Assembly (NCBI RefSeq): GCF_000309385.1
Contig: NZ_JH976537.1
Span: 2,436,966-2,500,965 of the forward strand
Source of the DNA: Nodosilinea nodulosa PCC 7104
GTDB taxonomy: Bacteria > Cyanobacteriota > Cyanobacteriia > Phormidesmidales > Phormidesmidaceae
Length of the DNA: 64,000 nt
Direction: 5' to 3'
The notes beneath the pieces are model-generated. The model was not told where the DNA came from. It was given only the letters and a program-made list of their open reading frames with translations, and ran no database searches. Shown in pieces: positions 51,193-61,294 of this stretch. Each line of letters opens with the position of its first letter. Within the stretch, counting starts at the first letter, position 1. A program made the position numbers and the translations under genes.

Positions 51193-51705
51193 ATGACCGC
51201 TAGCGGCCCCCTCTCCCAACTCCACCCCGACTGCCTGGCCTGCCAAATTTTGGCCGGAACCCAGGCGGTATCCGGCGGCACCATCGCCGAAAATGCCTGG
51301 TGGGTAGCCGATCACTGCGTTGGCCCCTACGGTCTGGGGTCAGTGGTAATCAAGACCCGCACCCACCGCGAAAACCTGTGGGAACTATCGATGGCCGAAT
51401 CGGCCTCGCTGGGGCCGTTTTTGCAGCAGATGTCAGAGGCGATCGCCCTGGCGATGGAGGCCGAGCGGGTCTACATCAGCCTCTGGGTTGACCAACCCCC
51501 CTACCACGTACACTTTGTGCTGCAACCCCGCTACCCCGACGGCCACAACCCCCAGGAGCTGGGCTTAAAAGGGCTGGAGCTGCAAGTGTTTCGCACCCTA
51601 GGCAAGCCCCCTACCGAGGCGGCCATGGCCGAAGCCGCCGCCCGTATTCGAGCGGTGTGGCAGCAAAAATTTGCGCCGACAGCGTCGACACAATGCGAGT
51701 CGTAA
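51193..51705 (+). CDS. HIT-like family protein
   Basis: 170 residues from ATG 51193. The start has [13 protein letters not shown], as in HIT proteins. The histidine region reads [10 protein letters not shown], one His short of the HxHxH triad, so hydrolase activity is uncertain. The frame upstream overlaps the Rieske gene and is not used. Its 3' end overlaps dtd by 13 bases. Confidence 0.8.
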   Translation: MTASGPLSQLHPDCLACQILAGTQAVSGGTIAENAWWVADHCVGPYGLGSVVIKTRTHRENLWELSMAESASLGPFLQQMSEAIALAMEAERVYISLWVDQPPYHVHFVLQPRYPDGHNPQELGLKGLELQVFRTLGKPPTEAAMAEAAARIRAVWQQKFAPTASTQCES

Positions 51706-52190
51706 TTCAGCGGGTAACAACCTCCAGCGTGGCGGTAGAGGGGCAGACAATTGGCCAAATTGGCCGGGGACTAACCCTGTTCGTCGGCATTGCGCCCACC
51801 GATACCGCCGCAGAACTAGCCTGGATGGCGCGCAAGTGTCTAGATCTGCGGCTGTTTCCGGTAGGCACCGATAGCCCTGAAGGGGCGATCTCAAACCAAC
51901 GCTGGGATCTATCCGTCCAAGATATTCAAGGCGAAATTCTGGTCATCAGTCAGTTCACGCTTTACGGTGACTGCCGCAAGGGGCGGCGACCGTCCTTTGA
52001 TGGTGCAGCCCCACCGACCCAGGCCCAGGCTCTTTACGAAGAGTTTGTGGCTCGGCTAGGCGCTAGCGGCCTGCGGGTGGCTACCGGCCAGTTTGGAGCC
52101 ACGATGCAGGTCAGCATTGCCAACGATGGCCCCGTCACGCTGCTGCTTGAACGCGAGGCCCAGGGGCTCGACCTCGCCAAGGCTTTGTAA
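51693..52190 (+). CDS. dtd: D-aminoacyl-tRNA deacylase
   Basis: 165 residues from ATG 51693 ([17 protein letters not shown]). The catalytic [17 protein letters not shown] block and the [10 protein letters not shown] block (the Gly-cisPro motif) are both present. It removes D-amino acids from mischarged tRNA. It overlaps the HIT gene by 13 bases. Confidence 0.97.
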   Translation: MRVVIQRVTTSSVAVEGQTIGQIGRGLTLFVGIAPTDTAAELAWMARKCLDLRLFPVGTDSPEGAISNQRWDLSVQDIQGEILVISQFTLYGDCRKGRRPSFDGAAPPTQAQALYEEFVARLGASGLRVATGQFGATMQVSIANDGPVTLLLEREAQGLDLAKAL

Positions 52191-52391
52191 GTCTTCCGTA
52201 GGGCCTGGTCCAGGCGGCGGTATCCGGTGACCCAACGGCCTACGGGAATACGCAGTGGTCATTTTAGACTTGGGTTGCTAAAGTAAATGAGCTTTGATTT
52301 TTGTAAAGAATTTATTAACAAAGCTTATATATATCAATGTTTGATGGTATCAATCCGGGTCGCCTATAACGGCGGGGAGCGGCTGTAGTCT

Positions 52392-53135
52392 ATGTCTGCG
52401 ATCACCATTTTTTGCGATTTTGACGGCCCGATTGCCGATGTCTCTGAGCGCTACTACGCCACCTACCGCCAGGGTCTAGAGTGGGTGCAGGCCCAGGGGC
52501 GGCTCCAGGGCCAGGAGCTAGCCATTCGCTATCTGTCAAAGTCTCAGTTTTGGACCTTTAAACAAAACCGCCTACCCGACCGGCAAATTGCCCACTGGTC
52601 TGGGCTAGAAGGAGCCCATATCGACGCTTTTCTGGCCCAGGTTAGCCGCATTGTCAACCATGCTACCCTGCTCGATCGCGATCGGGTGCAGCCCCAGGCC
52701 CGGGCTGGTCTAGAACTGCTGCACCAGTGCGGAGTGCGCGTGGTCCTGGTAACCCTGCGCCCCCCCGATCAGGTCATGCAGTTTTTAGATCAGCACGCTC
52801 TGCACTGGGCGATTAGCGATCTCTACGGTATGCCCAGGGTAGATGCGGCCTACCAAAACCAGGCCAGCCACAAGATAGAACGCCTTAGAAATGCGATCGC
52901 CACCCAGCAGCGCCAGGGTTATGACCTGCGCCAATCGTGGATGATCGGCGATACCGAGGCAGACATTATGGCCGGTCAAGCCCTCGGCATTGATACCGTT
53001 GCGGTCACCTGCGGCATCCGCAGTAGCAGCTACTTACAGGGCTTCCGCCCTACTCACCTGCTACCCGATCTCTGGACAGCCTGCCAAAAGCTTCAGCAGC
53101 GCGTTACCCTAACCCAGCGTCATCTTTGTCCTTAG
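52392..53135 (+). CDS. HAD-superfamily hydrolase
   Basis: 247 residues. Motif I is FCDFDGPIADVS, motif II is VVLVTLRPPD, and the final acidic motif is WMIGDTEADIMAGQALG. It is a phosphoglycolate phosphatase-like HAD enzyme; the substrate is unknown. The 3' end overlaps the convergent mreD by four bases. Confidence 0.9.
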   Translation: MSAITIFCDFDGPIADVSERYYATYRQGLEWVQAQGRLQGQELAIRYLSKSQFWTFKQNRLPDRQIAHWSGLEGAHIDAFLAQVSRIVNHATLLDRDRVQPQARAGLELLHQCGVRVVLVTLRPPDQVMQFLDQHALHWAISDLYGMPRVDAAYQNQASHKIERLRNAIATQQRQGYDLRQSWMIGDTEADIMAGQALGIDTVAVTCGIRSSSYLQGFRPTHLLPDLWTACQKLQQRVTLTQRHLCP

Positions 53136-53704
53136 GGCTCAGGCGAGTAGCGATCCCACCAGCGGTTGAGCGGATAGTATAGCGCCGGGGCCCACAGGCT
53201 GCTCAAAATAGCGGAGCTCAGGGCTATGCGCTGGTGGTACAGCCAAATTTTTCCCAGGGAGGGGTAAAGCGAGTCAGCCGCTAGAAGCTGGTTCAGGCTA
53301 ATCTGCAGCGCCAGCACCGTCTCCGCAATCACCGCCATCGCAAACACAATCAGCGCCACAGATATGATGTCCTCTTGCAAGTAGCGCTGCTTTTGCAGTC
53401 TCGCCGTCAGCACCCCCACCACGATGAGACCCAGCGTATGGGTCGGGTGAGGAGAGGTCATGGCGTCCTGTAGTAGCCCCAGCACTAGCCCGGCCACAGC
53501 CCCCTGCCACTGGGTGCGCTTGACGCTCCAGGCCACCACCCAGATCAAAAGCCAGTGGGGCGCTACCCCCAGCAGCTCCATGCCCGGTATTCGGCTTGGC
53601 AACAGCAGCAGGCAGACCAGCACCGAAGCGGCCGTAACCATGCTGTTGATAGCCCAGGGCTGTCGCCATAACGGTAGTGACGATATCCGCGTCCCTGTAG
53701 TCAT
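53132..53704 (-). CDS. mreD: Rod shape-determining protein MreD
   Basis: 190 residues with five hydrophobic segments, including VAGLVLGLLQDAMTSPHPTH, the conserved MreD core. Its ATG overlaps the mreC stop by four bases. It belongs to the elongasome that guides lateral wall synthesis. Confidence 0.9.
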   Translation of the reverse strand: MTTGTRISSLPLWRQPWAINSMVTAASVLVCLLLLPSRIPGMELLGVAPHWLLIWVVAWSVKRTQWQGAVAGLVLGLLQDAMTSPHPTHTLGLIVVGVLTARLQKQRYLQEDIISVALIVFAMAVIAETVLALQISLNQLLAADSLYPSLGKIWLYHQRIALSSAILSSLWAPALYYPLNRWWDRYSPEP

Positions 53705-54525
53705 GGCCTAGACTCGCTACCACTCTCTGGAATCGTTCCATTTTCGGGAGTAGCGCCGGGCAGCACCGGGGCATCTACGGTCTCCTGCGGCTCAAAGGGG
53801 TGCACCTCTGCCCACTCTAAAATGGGCAAAGGTGCCGACAACTGAATCACCGCCTCCGGAGCCGGACTCTTGGTCAGGTCGATGGATTCAATCCGCCCAA
53901 TCGGAATATCTTTTGGAAACAGACGGCTGTAGGAGGAGGTGACAATTACATCCCCCGCCTTGACATCGGGAAGTTTCTCAAAAAACTCCATCACTACCCG
54001 ATTGTTGGACTGCCCTCGCACGACCCCCATGGCCCTGGTACGGCTGACCTTTGCCCCCACCCGGCTGGTCGGGTCGCTAATCAGCAGCACTCGCGCCGTG
54101 TTAGGAGAAACCGCCACCACGCGCCCAATCAACCCTCCTGGACCAGTGACCACATGGCCCACCGCTACCCCTTGGCGGCTACCCCGGTTGAGCACAATCT
54201 GCTGCCACCAGTGATCGGCAGCACGACCAATGACCGCCGCCCGGATGCCCTTTTGGGTAGCCGTGGACTCATAGTCATCCATGGTGTGCAGGACTCGGTT
54301 CTGGTTTTCGAGCTCTACAATACGCTCCTGCAGCTCAAGGATATAGCTGTTCTCGAACTGCTGCTCCCGGCTGAGGCCCGGCTGCAGTGGCCGGGTCACC
54401 CAATTATAGGCCTCGTAGATCATGGCCCCATCATTAGCCCGCAATAGCCAAGCTGAGGAAACGGCCAGGGTAACCATTCCCGCCTTGAGGGCATGACGTG
54501 TCCACCAGCGGCGTAGAGCAAACAT
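53701..54525 (-). CDS. mreC: Rod shape-determining protein MreC
   Basis: 274 residues. One N-terminal helix is followed by a coiled coil (ENSYILELQERIVELENQNR) and a beta domain with VVTGPGGLIGRVVAVSPNTA and LISDPTSRVGAKV. The C-terminus is proline-rich. It is the periplasmic scaffold of the MreBCD complex. Confidence 0.95.
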   Translation of the reverse strand: MFALRRWWTRHALKAGMVTLAVSSAWLLRANDGAMIYEAYNWVTRPLQPGLSREQQFENSYILELQERIVELENQNRVLHTMDDYESTATQKGIRAAVIGRAADHWWQQIVLNRGSRQGVAVGHVVTGPGGLIGRVVAVSPNTARVLLISDPTSRVGAKVSRTRAMGVVRGQSNNRVVMEFFEKLPDVKAGDVIVTSSYSRLFPKDIPIGRIESIDLTKSPAPEAVIQLSAPLPILEWAEVHPFEPQETVDAPVLPGATPENGTIPESGSESRP

Positions 54526-54558
54526 AGGTTCTGGGTAGATGACGACTCTGACGGGGCT

Positions 54559-55930
<1,372 letters not shown>

Positions 55931-56290
55931 ATGACGATTAACGTAGTCACTCTGGTAGGCCGAGTCGGCACCGACCCAGAGGTAAAGTATTTTGAGTCGG
56001 GCACGGTAGTGTGCAACCTCACCCTAGCAGTGCGGCGGCGCTCCAGTCGAGACGATAAGCCCGACTGGTTTAACCTGGAGCTGTGGGGTAAAAACGCTGA
56101 GGTGGCGGCCAACTACGTGCGCAAGGGCAGCCTAATTGGTGTGAGCGGTGCCCTCAAGCTTGACCACTGGCAAGATCGCTCCACCGGAGCCGCCCGATCC
56201 AAGCCCGTAGTGCGGGTCGATCGCCTCGATTTGCTGGGCTCTCGCCGCGACAATGAGTCAGCCATGAGCTATAGCGACGACGAGTTTTAG
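55931..56290 (+). CDS. ssb: Single-stranded DNA-binding protein
   Basis: 119 residues. OB-fold start INVVTLVGRVGTDPEVKYFE, followed by WFNLELWGKNAEVAANYVRK. The C-terminus ends SYSDDEF, a short acidic tip of the type that recruits repair partners. It is shorter than typical SSB (about 150-180 residues) since the linker is almost missing. Confidence 0.93.
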   Translation: MTINVVTLVGRVGTDPEVKYFESGTVVCNLTLAVRRRSSRDDKPDWFNLELWGKNAEVAANYVRKGSLIGVSGALKLDHWQDRSTGAARSKPVVRVDRLDLLGSRRDNESAMSYSDDEF

Positions 56291-56334
56291 AAAGCCTCTG
56301 GACAATGCCCTCAAGCGATAGGAGTAGGCAGCTA

Positions 56335-56445
56335 TTACTCTGAGGCGGAGGTTTAGAGACTATTCCGGCAAGCTAGGGAGCAGGGGAGCTAGGGAGCCAA
56401 GCGCGCCAAAACGGTGGAGATATTTCAGCCTTCGAATACTAGGTT
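56335..56445 (+). repeat. Dispersed intergenic repeat, copy D
   Basis: Starts ATTACTCTGAGGCGGAGG (shared with copy B), carries AGGGAGCAGGGGAGCTAGGG and GAGCCAAGCG, and ends CAGCCTTCGAATACTAGG like copy C. Confidence 0.7.
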
Positions 56446-56479
56446 CTGCCCCAGAACCAGAGCGAGCCAGTCACAAGCC

Positions 56480-56686
56480 TTACAGAGCGGCGGGGCCGAC
56501 CTCCTCAAGCCAGTCGAAGATTTGGCTGAGCTGTTCTGTGGTCACCAGACCGTACTGCCAGAGGGCCATAGGCAGCAGGTTTGTGGTTTGCCCTGCTTTG
56601 CGCAGCCCCATGGCGATCGCTTCAGATGAAACGGCCAGCTCCGTCTGTAGAAATTCAATTAGCTGCTTTTGGCGGTGGGAAGCCAT
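56480..56686 (-). CDS. DUF2949 family small protein
   Basis: 68 residues: LIEFLQTELAVSSEAIAMGL, then LLPMALWQYGLVTTEQLSQ and IFDWLEEV. The LPMxLWQYGL motif is typical of this cyanobacterial family. Function unknown. Confidence 0.88.
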   Translation of the reverse strand: MASHRQKQLIEFLQTELAVSSEAIAMGLRKAGQTTNLLPMALWQYGLVTTEQLSQIFDWLEEVGPAAL

Positions 56687-56923
56687 AGGACTTGGGTTAG
56701 AGGCGTGTAATTAGCTGCCACTATAGCGACTCTGGTCAAACCTTGCCTCTGCCCCAGGGCAAGGGGGCTCCCAATCCCCAGAAACCCTTTGGGAATAGCA
56801 GCCCAATTGAGGGCCTGATCTAGTTCAGCTTGTGCAGCTGCGGGATGGGCGAGCGACGATTCGGCGATGGGGCTCTGCGCCGCCTATTCAAGCCCATCCC
56901 CCAGGGTGTTGACCGCAGCGGCG

Positions 56924-57352
56924 CTAGAGCTTCCTGTCTACGACCGCAGTCAGCCGAGTGAGGGTATCGTTTAGCTTTTCTTCGATGGATGGTTCTGCGG
57001 CTGCCTCGACGTCCTGTTTTCGTTTAGCCTTCTCAAACAGGCGAATCAGAACAAACAGCACAAATCCAATCACCACAAAGTTGATTACAGCCGAGAGAAA
57101 CAATCCGTACTTGACGCCGTTGGCAGAAAGATTGGCAATATCCTCAACTCCCGCTGCTTTCAGGGCAGGATTGAGCAGAAGAGGCGTGATGATATCTGCG
57201 ACAAACGAATTAACGATGGCACTAAAAGCCGCACCGATAACCACAGCAACGGCTAAATCAATCACGTTGCCGCGCATGAGAAACTCTCTAAAATCTCGCA
57301 TGAAGCCCCCAGCGGAGTTCACTGCTCGATTCCGAGCTTGTCCATTAGCCAT
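56924..57352 (-). CDS. mscL: Large-conductance mechanosensitive channel
   Basis: 142 residues from ATG 57352, which has AGGAGA six bases upstream. The first helix region FREFLMRGNVIDLAVAVVIG and SAIVNSFVADIITPLLLNPA are diagnostic. The second helix is LFLSAVINFVVIGFVLFVLI. It is an emergency valve for hypo-osmotic shock. Confidence 0.95.
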   Translation of the reverse strand: MANGQARNRAVNSAGGFMRDFREFLMRGNVIDLAVAVVIGAAFSAIVNSFVADIITPLLLNPALKAAGVEDIANLSANGVKYGLFLSAVINFVVIGFVLFVLIRLFEKAKRKQDVEAAAEPSIEEKLNDTLTRLTAVVDRKL

Positions 57353-57527
57353 GTCTCCTGAGTCCTTAAATACGGATGGAACAGCACTTTCTCGAAGGAA
57401 AGCCAAACATTTGCCTAGAACAATATCATTGCTTGAGCTAAGGGGGAGGAGCTTAAAGTAGCGTTAACCCTGCCTGAGGCGGCAGAGCTATAGAATTGCG
57501 ACGGCCTCTGCGAGCAAACGCTGACCT

Positions 57528-57896
57528 ATGCTAAACCCGATTCAAGTCGTTGAGCTGTTGATGACGGCCCCTGCCCAAAAGGAATTTATGGCCGGGGACA
57601 CGATCTTTGAGGTCGGCACCGTTGGGGACTTTATGTACGGAGTGATTGAGGGAACCGTCGAGCTTTGGATCAATGGCCGCGTGGTTGAGACCATTGCCGC
57701 CGGAGATGTGTTTGGGGAAGGGGCGCTGGTGCAGATTCCCCACCTGCGGGCTTCTACGGCGGTGGCTAAGACCAACTGTCGCCTGGCGCTGGTCGATGAA
57801 GCCCACTTTAAGTTTTTGGTGCAGGAAACGCCGATGTTTGCCCTGGAGGTCATTCGCAGTCTCTCAACCCGGCTGCGGGCGCTCAAGGCCGCCTGA
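57528..57896 (+). CDS. Cyclic-nucleotide-binding-domain protein
   Basis: 122 residues, one Crp-like beta-roll. The glycine-rich block is GDTIFEVGTVGDFMYGVIEG and the phosphate cassette is AGDVFGEGALVQIPHLRAST, with Glu present and Arg as in PHLRAST. No DNA-binding domain follows. It may be a small sensor module that acts with another protein. cAMP or cGMP binding is inferred. Confidence 0.85.
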   Translation: MLNPIQVVELLMTAPAQKEFMAGDTIFEVGTVGDFMYGVIEGTVELWINGRVVETIAAGDVFGEGALVQIPHLRASTAVAKTNCRLALVDEAHFKFLVQETPMFALEVIRSLSTRLRALKAA

Positions 57897-58040
57897 GCGA
57901 AGCCTGGGGGCAGCAGGGCTTACTTTGGCAGGGGGATGTCGGGCTGTATGTTTGGCCACCCTTTTTGTTGTCGTCGCCGTCCTATCCTAAACTGCACCTC
58001 AGGACATTAGTGAATACGGTTTAGACCGAGGAGTTACAGG

Positions 58041-59627
58041 ATGGACGCCTCCGCGCTCTGGCAACGCTACAAAGACTGGCTCTACTACCATGAAGGTCTG
58101 GGCTTTTACCTGGATATTAGCCGCATGGGCTTTGACGATGAGTTTGTCGCTGCCATGCAGCCTCGCTTTGAAAAGGCCTTTGCGGATATGGCCGCCCTGG
58201 AGGCGGGGGCGATCGCAAATCCCGACGAAAACCGTATGGTGGGTCACTACTGGCTGCGCGATGCCGACCTCGCCCCCACCCCTGAACTCAAGCAGGACAT
58301 TCTCGAAACCCTGACCAGTATTGAGCAGTTCGCCAGCCAGGTGCGCACCGGCAGCATTTATCCCCCCGGCCAAGAGCACTTTACCGACGTGCTCTCCATT
58401 GGCATTGGCGGTTCGGCCCTGGGGCCGCAGTTTGTCGCCCAGGCCCTGGGGCCAGACTTTCCGCCCTTAGACATTCACTTTATCGACAACACCGATCCCG
58501 AAGGCATCGATCGCCTGCTGGCCCGCCTCGAAGACAAACTGCCCACCACCCTGGTGATTGTTACCTCTAAGTCGGGGGGCACCGCCGAAACCCGCAATGG
58601 CATGGTCGAGGTGCGCACCCGGTTCGAGCAGCGGGGCTTAAATTTCCCCAAGCAGGCCGTTGCCGTTACCGGGCGGGGCAGCAAGCTAGAAAAACAGGCC
58701 CTCAGCGAGGGCTGGCTGGCCACCTTTCCCATGCGCGACTGGGTGGGGGGGCGCACCTCTGAGCTGTCGGCGGTGGGGCTACTGCCCGCCGCCCTGCAAA
58801 ACATCAGCATTCGCTCGATTTTAGGCGGCGCTAAGGAGATGGACGCCGCCACCCGCGTCCCCGACCTGCACCGCAACCCCGCCGCGCTAATTGCTCTGGC
58901 CTGGTACTACGCCGGCAACGGCAAGGGTGAAAAAGACATGGTGGTGCTGCCCTACAAAGACAGTCTGCTGCTGTTTAGCCGCTACCTGCAGCAGCTGGTA
59001 ATGGAGTCGCTGGGCAAAGAAAAAGACCTGGATGGCAACCTGGTTTACCAGGGCATTGCCGTCTACGGCAACAAGGGCTCCACCGACCAGCACGCCTACG
59101 TGCAGCAGCTGCGCGAAGGGGTGGCCAGCTTCTTTGTCACCTTTATCGAGGTGCTGAAGGATCGAGAGGGCGATTCGGTGGAAATGGAGCCCGGTGCCAC
59201 CAGCGGCGACTTTCTCTTTGGTTTCTTGCAGGGCACCCGCAAAGCCCTCTACGAAAACCGCCGCGGCTCTATCACGCTGACCCTGCCCGAGGTCAACGCT
59301 CACACCGTCGGCGCTCTGATTGCTCTCTACGAGCGAGCCGTGGGCTTTTACGCCTCCCTGGTCAATATCAACGCCTACCACCAGCCAGGGGTGGAGGCGG
59401 GCAAGCAGGCCGCCGCCGGAGTGCTGGAGCTTCAGCATGCGGTCGTCAATGCGCTGGCTCAGAGTGCTGAGCCCCTCAGCCTGAGCGAACTGGCGGCGCG
59501 GGCGGGGGCACCCGATCAGGTGGAGACGATCTATGCGATCGCGCGCCACCTCCACGCCAACCAGCGCAGCCTGGTCATCCACGGCAACCCTGGCCACCCA
59601 GAGGCGATTAAAATCGCGGCCCTGTAA
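58041..59627 (+). CDS. pgi: Glucose-6-phosphate isomerase
   Basis: 528 residues. Substrate-binding motifs: [27 protein letters not shown] and [18 protein letters not shown], with the His in [13 protein letters not shown]. It interconverts glucose-6-phosphate and fructose-6-phosphate in glycolysis and the oxidative pentose phosphate cycle. Confidence 0.97.
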   Translation: MDASALWQRYKDWLYYHEGLGFYLDISRMGFDDEFVAAMQPRFEKAFADMAALEAGAIANPDENRMVGHYWLRDADLAPTPELKQDILETLTSIEQFASQVRTGSIYPPGQEHFTDVLSIGIGGSALGPQFVAQALGPDFPPLDIHFIDNTDPEGIDRLLARLEDKLPTTLVIVTSKSGGTAETRNGMVEVRTRFEQRGLNFPKQAVAVTGRGSKLEKQALSEGWLATFPMRDWVGGRTSELSAVGLLPAALQNISIRSILGGAKEMDAATRVPDLHRNPAALIALAWYYAGNGKGEKDMVVLPYKDSLLLFSRYLQQLVMESLGKEKDLDGNLVYQGIAVYGNKGSTDQHAYVQQLREGVASFFVTFIEVLKDREGDSVEMEPGATSGDFLFGFLQGTRKALYENRRGSITLTLPEVNAHTVGALIALYERAVGFYASLVNINAYHQPGVEAGKQAAAGVLELQHAVVNALAQSAEPLSLSELAARAGAPDQVETIYAIARHLHANQRSLVIHGNPGHPEAIKIAAL

Positions 59628-59657
59628 GCGTTGTCGGCGCGGTGCTGCAGCGCTCCG

Positions 59658-60233
59658 TTAGTCAGGAATCCAAACGTAGGGGCTACCTGAAACCGCCACG
59701 CCCTCTGCTTTGGAGAAACGGATGACGACCACCCTGGAGCTATCGCGGCCCAGATCCAGGTAGCCGCTGGCCCAGCGATCGGAGCGCACCACCCCAGTAA
59801 TTTCGAGCCGATAGCCGCCGGGGGGCAGGTAGAGGGTTTCCTGGCGATCGAAGTTGTGGGGGCGATAGACCAGGCGGTTGTCCAGGTAGACCGCGCCCCA
59901 GTCGCTGCCCCGGGCGTCAAACTCGACCCTGACCCGTTCCGTCTCGGGAGCGGGGCGGGGATAGGGCACAATGATCACCGATGGCTGCCGAATAATAACC
60001 GGCGACTGCCGGATAATCACCCGATTGCCAGGGCGAATAATGCGGTCCGGCTGACTGTCGGCCTGGACGTCGGACTGAACGGTGGTGACCTCCTGGGCCT
60101 GAACACCCATAGCCCACAGCATTGCTCCGGCCCCTGCTGCGCCCCAGAGCATGCGCCGCCAGCCTCGCGGTAGCCTCCAAAAACTGGTCTTTGGAGGCTT
60201 TAACGCCCTGTTTTGCCCCGTGCCAAGCTCCAT
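59658..60233 (-). CDS. Exported hypothetical protein
   Basis: 191 residues from ATG 60233, which has AGGA upstream. A hydrophobic signal (MLWGAAGAGAMLWAMGVQAQ) is near residue 30. Then comes a repeat of IRQSPVIIRQPSVII, a charged stretch, and a C-terminal domain with GGYRLEITGVVRSDRWASGY and VVVIRFSKAEGVAV. The last part looks like a beta-sandwich. No family is recognised. Confidence 0.65.
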   Translation of the reverse strand: MELGTGQNRALKPPKTSFWRLPRGWRRMLWGAAGAGAMLWAMGVQAQEVTTVQSDVQADSQPDRIIRPGNRVIIRQSPVIIRQPSVIIVPYPRPAPETERVRVEFDARGSDWGAVYLDNRLVYRPHNFDRQETLYLPPGGYRLEITGVVRSDRWASGYLDLGRDSSRVVVIRFSKAEGVAVSGSPYVWIPD

Positions 60234-60540
60234 AGTTCCTGTCCTCGCAAGTGTGGTCACTGTGTTGGTAGCTGCACCTGCCCGGCAAACCGGAAACCGG
60301 CCCTCCATCTAGGCTAACCAACGGGCAGATATCCACACCTCGGGCTGCCTACCGAATTCGGTAAAGTTGACTAAAATTTAGATAAGGAAAAACAATTACC
60401 TGGGCTTAGCGGTTAAGCTGTCTCTCAAGTTTGTTATCGAGCTGTGCGATGGTCAAAGACCGGCCCAAAAGGGCCGTCGCTCTACCCCGGGTAGCTAAAT
60501 CTATTTTGCCAAATCTATTGCGTTGTATGAGGATAGGGCT

Positions 60541-61266
60541 TTGAGTAATACCAGCAATTTTCGTGAAGCCATCAGTAAGGCCAAGGGGCAATCCCTAGTC
60601 GGCCCCAACGTGATCAAAAACGCGCTGCCCTTCGTCGGCGGCGGCCTGATCTTAACCGCTCTGGGCTCCTTTGGCGGCCTGAGCGTGATGGCCAGCAACC
60701 CGGCCATCTTTATGCCCACCTTTTGGGTGGCATTCATCGCCCAAATTGTTTTGTTCTTTGTGGCTATGAACGTAGCCGCTAAGGGCAACAACAGCACCGC
60801 CCTACCGCTGCTCGCCACCTACAGCCTGCTTACCGGCTACACCCTCAGCGGCCTGCTGGCCGTTGCCCTGGGCACAAGCGGAGTAGGGGTGACCGGCATT
60901 GGGTTTTCGGCCCTGGCCTGCGGTATTGTCTTCATCGCGGCTCGCCAAATTGGCTCCAACCTCTCGGAAGAAGACGGCTTTGCCCTGACCCGCACAATCG
61001 GCATCGGCATTGTGGCTGTGCTGATTGCGGTGGTGGGGCAATTTATCTTTTCCCTCTTTGGCGGCCCCATTCCCCAGTTCCTTGACATTGCCATTTCTGG
61101 TCTGGGCGTCCTGGTGTTCTGCGGTGCTTCGGTGGTGGACTTTTTTGTTCTACCCCGCACCTACAAAGATGAGCAGTACCTATCGGCGGCGCTGTCGATG
61201 TACCTCACCTATATCAACCTGTTTGTGTTTATCCTGCGCCTGCTGATCGCGATCAACCGCGACTAA
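60541..61266 (+). CDS. Bax inhibitor-1/YccA family membrane protein
   Basis: 241 residues from TTG 60541 (SNTSNFREAISKAKGQSLVG), with GAGG eight bases upstream; the TTG at 60523 is an alternative. Seven hydrophobic segments. Family features are LATYSLLTGYTLSGLLAVAL and the C-terminal YLSAALSMYLTYINLFVFIL with RLLIAINRD. BI-1 proteins are Ca2+-leak type channels or protease modulators. Confidence 0.85.
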   Translation: MSNTSNFREAISKAKGQSLVGPNVIKNALPFVGGGLILTALGSFGGLSVMASNPAIFMPTFWVAFIAQIVLFFVAMNVAAKGNNSTALPLLATYSLLTGYTLSGLLAVALGTSGVGVTGIGFSALACGIVFIAARQIGSNLSEEDGFALTRTIGIGIVAVLIAVVGQFIFSLFGGPIPQFLDIAISGLGVLVFCGASVVDFFVLPRTYKDEQYLSAALSMYLTYINLFVFILRLLIAINRD

Positions 61267-61294
61267 TGCCTGCCGCGATCGCAGTATCCCTCCG